From contig JACGCM010002647.1 of assembly GCA_014058105.1 (NCBI GenBank), positions 1,860,001 to 1,924,000 of the forward strand: DNA of 64,000 nt, written 5' to 3'. The translations under genes and the position numbers were made by a program. Under the pieces are notes generated by a model, which was given only the letters and a program-made list of their open reading frames with translations, was not told the origin of the DNA and did not search any database. Shown piece after piece: positions 1 through 10,777 of the stretch (its first letter is position 1; each line of letters opens with the position of its first letter). Origin of the DNA: Kingdonia uniflora (Eukaryota; Streptophyta; Magnoliopsida; Ranunculales; Circaeasteraceae).

Positions 1-2253
1 ATAAATTATTTATTTATGTTTACAATTATTTGTAAAAATCTACCTGTGTTCAAATTGTTTAATATTTAAAGTGATCACCCAAATGTTAAGAATAAAGCTC
101 ATATCTCAATTTTCAAGTTGCAAGTATTGGGTTTGAATAATGTTGTAAAATCGTCCTTATGTTGCCTAAATTCGTAAAGTAAAAGTACATGGAAACAAAA
201 ATTAGTTAAATGTTTGCTAATTACATCTAAATAACTCTTACTATAAATAGTACATATGTTCCTTAGAGCTTGAATATCAAATAACATTAAGTTTATTGTA
301 AATCATAGGTAAATGCATTAACATTACTATACAACAAACCAAAATGAAGACTTCTTATGTTTTTGAGTTGCCCTCAACAAAACAATCAATTACAGACCAT
401 AGATTTCCAAATTTTGATTATAGAAAAAGATAAGTGGAATCCTTTCTCCAAAGTTAGGTGACCTTCGCCTAATAGTTGTCTTCTATTGCTTCTTCGTTAG
501 TTTAGGTTTGCAACCCTCAATGCCTGAAAATATCACACCAATTATAATTAATGTAACAAAACTCAATCAAATGGCTCTGGTTTATACAATCCTTCGTTGA
601 CAATTAAAACAAATGCATTCATGCTAAGCAAATCATGGTGCATTTTTAGTAGTTTCGCCTTCGTATTCAACTGAGCCACCCTACTTGTGTAAACCTTTTG
701 AGAATGTACTTGTTTTATCTTTCAAAATAGGCATAGTGGAGTTGTTCTCCTTTTGGAAACAAAACATTTGTAAGAATGTACTTGTTTTACCTTTACGGGG
801 TTGAATTTTTACTGCCTGCCCTTTCAAAATGGGCTTAGTGGAGCTGTTCTCAACAATTTATTTCTTGATCTCCCAAGTTGTAAAAACACTATTTCAGTAG
901 TAGCTATGTTGGGCCAGATGGCAAGGAAATTGGACTGCTGGGTGATAATCTAGGTGGATCACATTGATCTTCACCTCTTTTCTCCTCTTTAAGGTTTTAT
1001 TATTCGTAATGTAACGACTTCTATATTTATTTGCTAATAGAGTCCGAGTTAATTAGGGCTCATATTTATTCCATCACAGATTGATTTAGATTTCTCAAAA
1101 ACATAATCTAAGATACTTGTATAGGCAAAAATCTTTTCTCACCAAAACCAAGCTAAGGGGGCTCTCCTTTTATAAGCCCAAGGGGGCTCAACACAACTGG
1201 AAACTAAGTAGGAAACCTACAACAATTAGAAACCCTAGCTCTAGAATAATTCCCGAAGCTAACTCCAAATCTAAATAAATAAATAAATAAAATAAAAAAA
1301 TAAATACCAAAGGCAAAACCAAATTAAGAGAGGGCATCAAATAAGTGAGGCCATATGCGAGTGAGAAGACGACCACGTAACCTAACACAGTTTTAATTTA
1401 CAAAAATGTTAGTGTTGGAAAGCTCTAGGATATACTCAGAAAATGAAAGGCAGGTTTGCATTTTAAGGAGATCTTAATGAAACAGAACAAGGTAGTGTAG
1501 TAGGTGTTTAGCAGAGTGAGGGTGTAAAAAGAGATAGGTCCTCATTTCCAGAAGTTAGAGAGCATGATGTAAAGAAGCAAACCAAAAAATTATCCACCAC
1601 TTAAGGTTGTTGATGGAGAAGCTAAGGGAGAACCATTTCTTAAGGCTATCCTTATTTCACGAAAGGGTTTCCCTACATAACATATCACAGTCGATCATAC
1701 ATTACAAAGCCCATATGGGGTACGTATACTCCTTCTATAACTAACACCCGTAGAATCGATAAAGACGATGCATAATACTGAGGCAGAGTACAAACTGGGG
1801 GAAGGTCATAATATAGGAGTTAGTATCATAACAAAAGAAGCAAATGAACCTACGAGTTGATTCATCTATTGTAACTATTCTTGTGACAAACATGTATTGA
1901 CTTTAAACTTCTTATTTGCTGATAAAATATATCTGAATAATCACATATTCCCTGCCTAAATTTGGATGTGAAAAGAAAAAAAGCAGAGTAGAGTTAAAGC
2001 CTCAGCATAAGCAAATTGAATGATTCTTGCATGCAATAGACTAAATAAGAATAAATAAGACAGTAGGAAAATCAGACACATATATCATCTAACAGATAGT
2101 ATACACTATAATGAGCACGTTATCCATCCATAATACTAAGATAAAAACTGAACTCCAAGCTTGTAAGAGATTAATTAAGAAGAAACAAGGTTAAATAGGG
2201 AAGTGAAATGAAACAACATCACATAAGCCTTTTAAGCAAAGAAAAAAACTTAC
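1..2253. other. AT-rich sequence without a recognisable gene
   Basis: I see no coding segment, structural RNA or complete repeat here on either strand. The open frames are short, AT-driven and lack exon-like context. The next exon expected for the kinase relic just to the right, the EF-hand stretch beginning ADVDGNG, is not visible on the minus strand. Confidence 0.4.
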
Positions 2254-2662
2254 CGCTTCCATCAACATTTTCATCTCAGGTTCAGCCAATTGTGAAACAA
2301 CCTTTTGAAGCCCAGTTTTCAGTTCCTCATATGTTATTTTTATATCCTGTCTGTATCCATCAATTTAAACATGTCTTTGGTTACTTCTACCTCTTCAGCT
2401 GACAAGTGCTCAGCGATAACCTGAAAGTTGTTTACAAAGAAATTGAAATCGTCAATAGTTGAGAAAGCCAAAAGATATAATAAAAAAGATCTACCATTCG
2501 TTATTTTATAATAAAGTCCTGAACCAAGGATATATTAGATACTGACCCTCATGGGTTTCTTTTTGAATCTATTCATTGCCAAGAACTGCTTGAGTCTAGA
2601 CCTCACAATATCTCCTAATGGAACATTTGAAGCTTTTTTTGCATTCTGCAACCAAGGATGCT
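2254..2662 (-). pseudogene. Calcium-dependent protein kinase (CDPK/CPK) fragment with frameshift
   Basis: Two adjacent minus-strand exons match the junction and first EF-hand of plant CDPKs. The first (2662 to 2547) reads [19 protein letters not shown] and [19 protein letters not shown], the end of the kinase domain and the autoinhibitory junction. It has an acceptor TTTTGTAG and donor AGG/GTCAGT. The second (2420 to 2254) reads VIAEHLSAEEVEVTKDMFKL, then ITYEELKTGLQKV and EPEMKMLMEA. It is 167 bp where the reading frame needs 168: one A is missing in the EF-hand loop (DTDKD), so the frame breaks at the calcium-binding site. The kinase exons and later EF-hands were not found nearby. The wording is closest to the CPK10/CPK30/CPK13 group, from memory. 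I infer a decayed duplicate. Confidence 0.8.
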
Positions 2663-3381
2663 CTACAAAAAAAAGAAGGAAAAACAGATAAATAAAGCTA
2701 GATAAATGTGTTACTCATTTTGGTCAGCAAACATCAAATCTAGATTGAGAAAAATTTGAACTACCAAGAAAAATTGAGTTTCAGTAAGTTCAATATGCTT
2801 GAAAAAACATTGATTCTGCCTCAGTCTATAGCCAACTACAAGATTTAGAGCTTGAACTATCTCTAGATGATCATAGTCAAGTTCTTAATCCATAGGCCTA
2901 GAGCAAGTCTAAATATTAGCTCCATTATTAATTGGTTATCATTAATTAGAATTAGTGTAAGTAATAACACTTGGCCAAATTGAGACAATAGGTGAAGGGT
3001 AGCTTAAGAATGGGTTCATATTAAAGAGAGTTTAATAAATATTAATGTAATGAGGAAACTTACCTAAGTATAATTGATTGACTGATTTATTCTCTCTAGT
3101 TATATCAATGTAAGATGCTCATAAATTTAGTACATAATTTGTGAATGAGATCTCATTCATGCAAACTCAATTACACTGTAAACATGAAAATCAATGCAAA
3201 CCTGATATTACGTATGGCAGTGTTGTGTTTATGTAATCCTTGCCACAAATTTCCTTATCACCAAGGACAACATCTCATCGCAAGGAAGTTTCGTACGTGA
3301 ATGCTCTGCAAACAATCAAGGCCAACATATCTCTTTAGTACTTAGTCCCCAAGGAAAAAATAAGCTCAAATTTTGAGTTAA
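2663..3381. other. Spacer without recognisable gene
   Basis: Upstream side of the CDPK relic. No kinase-domain exon is visible on the minus strand and no repeat structure was recognised before the LTR insertion. Confidence 0.35.
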
Positions 3382-3386
3382 ACAGA

Positions 3387-6062
3387 TGTCATGCCCCCAA
3401 AATTGGCTTCTTAATAAACTATTAAGAACGCAAATTCTGAGGTGTAACGTCAGGCATCCTAAAGATGAACCCCCAAAAGACGTACTACAATTTAAAACAA
3501 ATCGTAAATACATCTACAACACTAAGAAACTACCCAGCGGAAGAAAATCTAAAAGAGATAGAAATGAAAAATAATACCGCAAGGATAGCCAGAACTCCAA
3601 AAGATGCAAGTCCAGCTTGCTCCAACTACTAGTATCGCTACCGCAACAATTCACCTGAAAAAGTATATATGCGCAAGGCGTCAACAAGCAACGCCCAGCA
3701 AGTACAAATATCCAAGGTCATAAGACATGATAGACCAAGATAAACATAGAAAAGAGACATGAAGATTCTAACGGAAGTATAGGAGAATATCAACCAAGCT
3801 ACGAGTTCTAAGGAGGCAGTCTAAGTAAAACTAATATCCTACCAAGATATCAACGATAGCCTAAACTTAGATCTAACTACTACAACCTAAGAAGTACGGT
3901 TAATGAGGAAAGAGAATTTGGAAGTCACGTACACAGGGTCACTTTTAATTCAGTGGGACCACACTCTCGCACCCTTCTGTCCTCAATAGAAGCGTATCCC
4001 TTATTGGCGAGCCAGGGATTGGCGGATTCCTTTTTAGTGAGCCAGGAATTAGCGGGTAATGCACCTGATCAGGGTGTTCAAGGAATTTCAACCTACAGGT
4101 CTAAAGCCTGTTTTATTTTAAACTTTTAGGGATCTGCCCACGGGATGCTCGCGAAGCATGCAGCCGAGAAGTAACCGGGAAAGAATTTAGGGACTTGCAA
4201 CCCGGGAACACTGATAAACAGTTACCTCATATTTGGTTTAGGGACTCGAACCCAAGGACCGTAACAGCATAGCCCTACTGTGTGCATTAACTCGAATTTA
4301 TCCTAACAGAATGGAAAGGAAAAAGTTTGAATCCTATAAGAATCAAATGATCTGTCTGCCCCTGCCTAATCAGCATCTGGGACTAAATCCAAAGACCTAC
4401 CGCTCTTACGACCAGATGATCTATCTACCCTCACTTTAATAACAAGTGGGGACTCTATCAAATGAAGTAAAGCTCCAACATCCAATGTTATCTGTCGTAA
4501 CATGCCCAATAAGTGCGACTATATCAAAAGGAAACTCTAAGCATCAAAGAAAATCTAAGTCGCGTACCACTGAATCATGGAAAATCCATTCTCTTAAATG
4601 GTTATCACAAAAGACAAACCAAGGAATTACCTAAGATGTTCTAGAATCACAGACTCGCTCCTAATATCCATTTAGTACAAAGTTCTTATCACCAGCACAA
4701 TATCTTGCGATGATTATTGAACCACACTCATACAACCATCATATAGATCAACCTCATAAATAGTATAGGAATCCACTATTTCCATGTCTCAAAAGTACTA
4801 TCTAAAACTCAGCTACTAAATGTCTAAGCATACTAAAGAATCTCATCTACACGAACCAAACTAATGAAAGAAACTACTATGATATCAACCAACTGAAATG
4901 ACCAACATTAAATAGATAACTAAGGAAATCATCTAAGAATGGTGGTTATACCACACTAAGATCCAACCATCTCCTTCACACATACTATAACCAGAATATA
5001 ACACATCGAATGCCTAGTTCCAACAAATATCAAGCCAAGTTATTCACGCCCATATCACCCAATAAAGTTTCTCACAATTAAACCGTAGTCAAGCACCGTC
5101 ATTGGATATTACATCATCAATCAACAATTATTTAAACCCACCAATAAGCACTACCTCAAACCAACTAGTGTTCAGAACCATTTCATATGATATCCTATAA
5201 GTAAGATAATAACTACCGCTATATCTTAACTAAACAACATGACCATTTAATCAGCCCCAATACAATTTAGTCGTAACTGCCATAAACCATATACAGGATA
5301 TTCAACAAAGAACCCCAACAAAGCTTAGCCAGAGTTACCCCAGAACACCATCAGACCCATCATACCTATAATAAGACCTCTATAAATCCTCTTTACCTTT
5401 AATACCCAAGCAATTCTCTAACCCAAATAAAAATCAGACTATTAGTATACTAACCTATTAAGAACCAAAGCCTAAAACAGAGAGATCAACAGTTGTATGC
5501 CTACAGAAACCTTATGCAATAACCCACAAGAGGATACATGACTGCCTACACAATACTGAAATGTATAATATAGATTTGATGCGATGATAAGAGCAAAATT
5601 TAGTGAACGATAAAATCAGTACCGATTTATACCTAGGAGATGCTTTGTATAAAGAAGATTGGAACAGCTGAAATACGATGATTTACTCATATCAATCAAA
5701 GCAAATGAAATTAGATAGATGCACTTGCCTGAGGTTAAGAATAACGATGAAGAACGAAAGCCGAGCGGTGCGGAGCAATGCGGAGCTGTAAGTCGTAGAG
5801 AGCTTTAGCAAATACATCTCTCTTTCTTCCCCTCTCTCTCTCTAGAACCGAAATTAGTTAAAGGGAGAGTTGTGCCCTAGAATTGATGTGGAGAATAAGG
5901 AGGAGTTGGAGAAGAATTGGGGAAATTCGGTGAAGGTTTGAATGGGTTGGTGTTGTTAAAAATTTGGGGAAACATGAGCTATGATAACATGCTACAGGTG
6001 TAACTTATAAACCATAACTACGACCACAAGGAGTTATACCAAGAAAAATGCGGGGCGCTACA
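3387..6062. mobile_element. Solo LTR, about 2.7 kb, with 5-bp target duplication
   Basis: The element begins TGTCATGCCCCC and ends GGGGCGCTACA, so it has the TG...CA ends and short terminal inverted repeat of an LTR (TGTCATGCCCC against TGTAGCGCCCC). It is flanked by the perfect 5-bp direct repeat ACAGA (3382-3386 and 6063-6067). The interior has no gag or pol frame and is C-rich on the plus strand. This fits a large solo LTR left by unequal recombination of an LTR retrotransposon. Large LTRs with CGCCCC-type ends are known from gypsy elements, so gypsy is likely, but no internal domain is left to prove it. Confidence 0.8.
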
Positions 6063-6899
6063 ACAGATGACATTAATTAAGCAATATAGATCCCATAAAC
6101 AAATCAACCTGAATTTTTCTCTAATATTCAAGTACAATTTCTTAAAAAACACTCTTAAGCCATTCAACTTGATCATTAAAATAGTATGAATGTTAGAGAG
6201 AACAAGCTCGTAAAAATAAACACCAATACTACAAACCTTTAGAGAATATAGAGATCGACATACTCTTGATAAGCGCATGCCCTTAATAATGTAGCTAGAT
6301 AATATGCGACGTAAAGAGTTGCAAATGGTGCTTGTTAGAATCCAACACTTAGGTTAACCCTGAAGAACTAATAATTGTGAGATGCCTCATGGATTTTTTG
6401 AAAGGGTTGTTTGGCATTCGAGGTGAAGCTTTTGGGCAAAAAGAGACTTAAAGAATATATCATGGTTATGGTCATGAAGGGAGATAGATTAATGATAAAG
6501 ATTAACGATTATGAGTCAATGTTCTAAAGGCTATGAGTGACAAGATTCTTATAATTTGTAAATCAAAATAAGATGGTACTGAAAGTCATGTAAAACCAAG
6601 GTAAAACATTAAGATATGGAAAGGGAAAAATCATTGAGGTATTCTTGTTATGATCTATGACTATTTCCGATTGTGATGTGGGTAAGGGATTTGTAGGTAT
6701 GGGAGAACTTAGATAGCCTTTGAAAAACGGTGGTAGGGGTAATGTTTAAGGTAACCAAAGTATATATATATAAGAGAATACCACTTATTTTAACTTTAAA
6801 TATCTAGTCTAAGAATGCTTCTGAATGATCACGAAATATCAAATTCAACAAACTTATAAGAGAATACCACTTATTTCAACTTTAAATAGAGACTTCTTA
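6063..6899. other. Spacer with a 33-bp direct repeat
   Basis: No gene is seen. A 33-bp sequence containing AGAGAATACCACTTATT occurs at 6770-6802 and again at 6856-6888 with one or two changes, just before the LINE fragment. Confidence 0.4.
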
Positions 6900-8158
6900 T
6901 TGATTGTTTCATAAACCTTCTTCCTGAATGACGATGAAGATAAACCACTTTGGGGTCCGGCGGACAAAGGAAACTTCACCGTTAAATCTGCCTGGAATTT
7001 CTGGCGCAACGCAGAGGTTATATAACGACGTATGAAATGGATATGGCACAACTCTATACCGGCAAAAGTACAAGTCTTCAGTTAGAAAGCTTGGAAAGAA
7101 ATTGTACCTGTGGACGCGCTCATACAACGACGAATCCCTCTTGTTTCTCGGTGTTACTGTTGCTTGGTTGGAGAAACTGAAACCTTGAATCATTTGCTTA
7201 TTCAGGGAACTGTTACTGCTACAGTTTGGGCTTTCTTTGCCAACGCTTGCGGTGTACGACAAGGGGTGAATGATAGCTGGTGGACTTGGTGGACTCAACA
7301 GGGTCTATGGTTTCAGGCAGCTAGTTCGAGTACTCAAATGGGTATCGTAATAGGGGTATTACCTGCCTACATAATCTGGGAATTATGGAAAGCACGGTGT
7401 ACTTATAGGTTTGAGGAAAAGCTTCTCTCTCCCTTGGTTATCATCAGAAACATCAACAAAGCTTTACAAGAGAGCATGCCCAAACTCAAAATCACACAAA
7501 ATAGCAACTTCAGCGACCTCATCTCACTACAAGTCTTGCAACTGGTTAAGCAATCAGTGTGCATCAAAAGACCTGTGTTTGTAAGATGGACATTCCCACC
7601 TCTCGGTTATTTCAAACTAAGCAGTGATGGTTCAGCACTTCCTTCCGGAATGAGTGGAGTAGGAGTAATTAGAAATAATCAGGGTGAACTTCAACTTGGG
7701 TACAACATTGCACTTGGTCATGGCACTAATACAACTGCAGAAATGTTTACTCTTCTTCATGGTCTAATGCATTGCAAACGACATGGCTGGCTTCCACTCA
7801 TTGTTGAAGTAGATGTTCAACTTCTGGTAAACTGGCACAGATGCAAGCATATTTGTCCCGTAAAGTACAATGTGACTTGGAAGCTTCTTACTCAGCTAGG
7901 ACGGGAGCTACAAATTATCATGATACATACTTACAGGGAGGGCAATGGTACAGCTGATGGTCTCTCTAAACTAGGCAGCTCACAACTTTTCTAGAATGCA
8001 TCCACTCTTCCTAGGCAGATCCGTGCAACATACTTCACGGATAAACTAGGAATAGCCACAATTAGGCAGTAAACTGGTGGCCAGGCTTATGTCCTCCACA
8101 TGTATTATTACTTTGTTCGATAAATAAATATATATATTCGTTCAAAAAAAAAAAAAAA
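6900..8158 (+). mobile_element. LINE (L1-type) 3' fragment: zf-RVT and RNase H, poly(A) tail
   Basis: One frame runs from about 6927 to a stop near 7994, broken by stops near 7021 and 7083. It starts with the zinc-binding reverse-transcriptase tail (LWGPADKGNFTVKSAW, WIWHNSIPAKVQVF, then SRCYCCLVGETETLNHLL). It ends with a plant LINE RNase H domain: KLSSDGSALPSGMSGVGVIR, then TAEMFTLLHGLMHC, then IIMIHTYREGNGTADGLSKL. The metal-binding Asp, Glu and late Asp can be seen. The element is 5'-truncated, missing the endonuclease and the polymerase core. It ends in about 15 A at 8144-8158, as expected of target-primed insertion. The 294-codon open part is not a host gene. Confidence 0.9.
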
Positions 8159-9266
8159 GTGGTACTTGAAAGAACGAAATGGTAAGTTAATTAAACATAA
8201 CTGAGATCTCAAGACAATTGAAACAGCTTGTGATTGAGACGAACCTTATCTTGATCGACCAAATGACATCACTCTCCAGAAAATTTTACTGAAGTAAAGT
8301 TCCTGTAAAACAATAGAAAATTAAAAGATGGTGTTAAGCAAATGTTTGGAGCATCTCTTGAAAAAAGGTTGAAGCATATTACAACGATGATCAACGCCCA
8401 AGAACGAGGAAGAAATAAACATTGTTTAAACGAATATTTTTTGCAAGTTTAAGAAGACGAGAAATTTAATTAAGCATGGGCACGGTTCTTTATCTAAAAC
8501 GAAGAGAGCTTAAGTAACAATATCCGCTCCCAGACCACAGAGTATCCCATTCGGCATAAAGCAGAGATCTCCCGAGAATTGTATAATTTATATATTTATG
8601 TGTTAGTCTAGAATACCTACAATTTTAAGAAACATACGCAATACTAAGGAGGTAAATGGAAATATGAGACTTTATCTGGCAATGGCGGGGCCTAAGTCAA
8701 ATGTATAAGAAGTTCACCAAAGATGGAGAGCCATTGATATCGAAGATGGAGTGAAGTATATGATCTGGTCAGCATAAACATTGCAAAGAGTAGTCCCAAT
8801 TTTGGATTATCTAGATATTAAAATTCTACCTCTTACATGAGATGCTTCATGGTCAAATAAAATGGGTAAGATAAAGTTGTCTAGATAAAAACACGAAACT
8901 AATGAAACTCCATTATCAAATTTAGCACAAATCTTAAACCCAAAAATCATGTAATTAGGTGATGAAGATGTGAAAGTATAAAACATGCAAAAAATAAATA
9001 TAGAGGCTTGGCCTAACAGTTTCGACATTTCCTATCCAAAGGCTTATGTTCATGGTATTACCTGTTTGAGCAATAATTGAACCTTCTTAGCATTCTGTTG
9101 TTGTAGCAACTCAGCCTCTATTAAAATGTTGTGGACTTGTTCTTACACAACACTTCTAGATAGAAAACCATCAGAAACGCTCCCTCAAGACATTGAAGGT
9201 TAGTTGTGTTATGCTTTCCATTGATGGCTTTGTAAAGTTGTCACTTTTGACACTTTTTAATTTTAG
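8159..9266. other. Spacer without recognisable gene
   Basis: No exon with a convincing family match and no repeat with clear ends was seen. The right end holds a poly-pyrimidine acceptor (TTTTTAATTTTAG) in front of the pseudogene exon at 9267. Confidence 0.35.
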
Positions 9267-10061
9267 GGACCTCCGAAGACGAAAAGAAACTGTAATGAAT
9301 TGGTAAACCTATATGGCAGGTGTTCCTTAGTATCCTCTACAAGAGAAGCTACTGGGCTTTGGTGTCTATCTCTGATGGTAATGGCCTTTCCCTGATGGGA
9401 GTCCTAAAACCATTTACAATCCACTCAGCTATTCTATGTATTTTTGATAAACAAACTTCGCATAATTTGGTGAATGATATTGATGGATTATCTTCTAGTT
9501 TGGTCCACATTGTTGCTAAGAAATATAACAAGATACCTAAAGCCGACGGTGAGTTAAACCACGAAAATAAGTTAACTTCATCTCAAGATAGCAAAACAAA
9601 ACATAAGAGAAAAGGTTCCAAGGTTTTTTAAGACCTCTCATGGAGTTCCTTCTGTGAGGCAGCCCGTAACCATTGTGAAATGGATTTGGAAGAGGTTTAC
9701 TTCGCCAGGGAATGTAAGGACTCAAAGAAGATGGGATTCTTGAAATGTTGGATAAAACAAAATACCAACTCAAGTCGTTGTCTCCAAATTGAGCCAAATG
9801 AATCCAAGTCAATGCCAGATTTGGACGATGAAACGATAAAAAGATTAGCTAGGAGAGAACTGGATTGTGAAGAGTCTGTTTCTTCTTCTTTCTCAAGTGA
9901 AGAATTATCGTTGACTGGATCTTCGCCCAAAAAGAATGAAGAAGCCACTCCTGCTTTTTGCCCAGAAACTTCATAAACTTTTTTCAGCTGTATGTCTGGG
10001 AGGATAGAAAAAGGTTTGGATTCTAAAGAAATAGAATTGGGTGCCTTGGTCCAATTACACT
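9267..10061 (+). pseudogene. Broken plant gene, unrecognised (possibly Treslin/SLD3-like)
   Basis: An exon-like stretch starts after an acceptor TTTTAG with GPPKTKRNCNELVNLYGRCS. It shifts frame near 9362-9372 into NGLSLMGVLKPFTIHSAILC. It then runs in one frame through a TAA at 9629-9631 (KVF*DLSWSSFCEAARNHC), MDLEEVYFARECKDSKKMGF and an acidic, serine-rich part (DDETIKRLARRELDCEESVS). A second TAA follows CPETS, and FFSCMSGRIEKGLDSKEIEL still reads in the same frame. Amino-acid composition on both sides of each stop looks coding, so I read this as one gene part with a frameshift and two nonsense mutations. I do not recognise the family firmly. The pattern recalls a plant Treslin/SLD3-like replication protein, but that is memory only. 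No donor or further exon was located. Confidence 0.55.
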
Positions 10062-10777
10062 TCAAATCCCTAATTTTAACCCAATCTATACCCGCCCGAT
10101 ACCCCAACAAATCAACCACAATCACTCCTAAAGTCTAACCTAGGATCAAAATCAAAAACCAAAATCTAATTTCTCCCAAATCAACCACACATATCGATCA
10201 TAACCACTATCATTACCACAAATTGAGCTAAAGTAATCACAAATCTAACCAAAACAATCGGAAAAAACTTACACTTAATGTCTCCTTCATCGTAATCAGA
10301 GCATTAGCGGTAGCTATGGTGCCCTAGATTGATGATTCGAACCAGATTCAACAAATTTGTACGTAGAAGATTGTCTACTCGAGAGAGAGAAAGTCAGGGT
10401 AGGGTTTCATAGCTTCGATCGCCACAAATCAAGAGAGAGAGTCTCAGACATTGGGTATGTAGAAAATACCGTAATACCCTTGAGGAGTCAGTTCTAGGGA
10501 TTTTTTTGCAGGGGCAAAATGAGAAATACAATAGTACCCTCTAACAATTAAAATATGACAATTTCGAATACATATTTTAAACTAAAAGTTAAAAATTGAG
10601 GAGGGTAAATTAGGTAGGCGAAAAATATAGGTTTTCAATGATTTTAGCCGAATACATCCAATGGCTCCTCATTTAAAGTTATAAAGATAGGCTTTGATAT
10701 TCTTAAGTTTGTGTTGGGGATTCGGATCGACGGCCGAGATCGGGTCTCATTATATGGCTTTTCCTTTAGTAGTATAG
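10062..10777. other. Spacer up to the left junction of the duplicated segment
   Basis: No gene was recognised. The minus strand has a pyrimidine-rich stretch near 10380-10440 that looks like a plant 5' leader, but no coding exon follows it with confidence. The last native bases before the duplication are around 10777. Confidence 0.3.

Noticed and set aside
7110..7994. 294-codon open frame as a host gene
   Set aside because: Its zf-RVT and RNase H signatures and the following poly(A) mark it as a LINE tail.
9697..10125. 142-codon minus-strand frame
   Set aside because: It is the antisense shadow of the plus-strand relic, whose amino-acid composition is far more protein-like.
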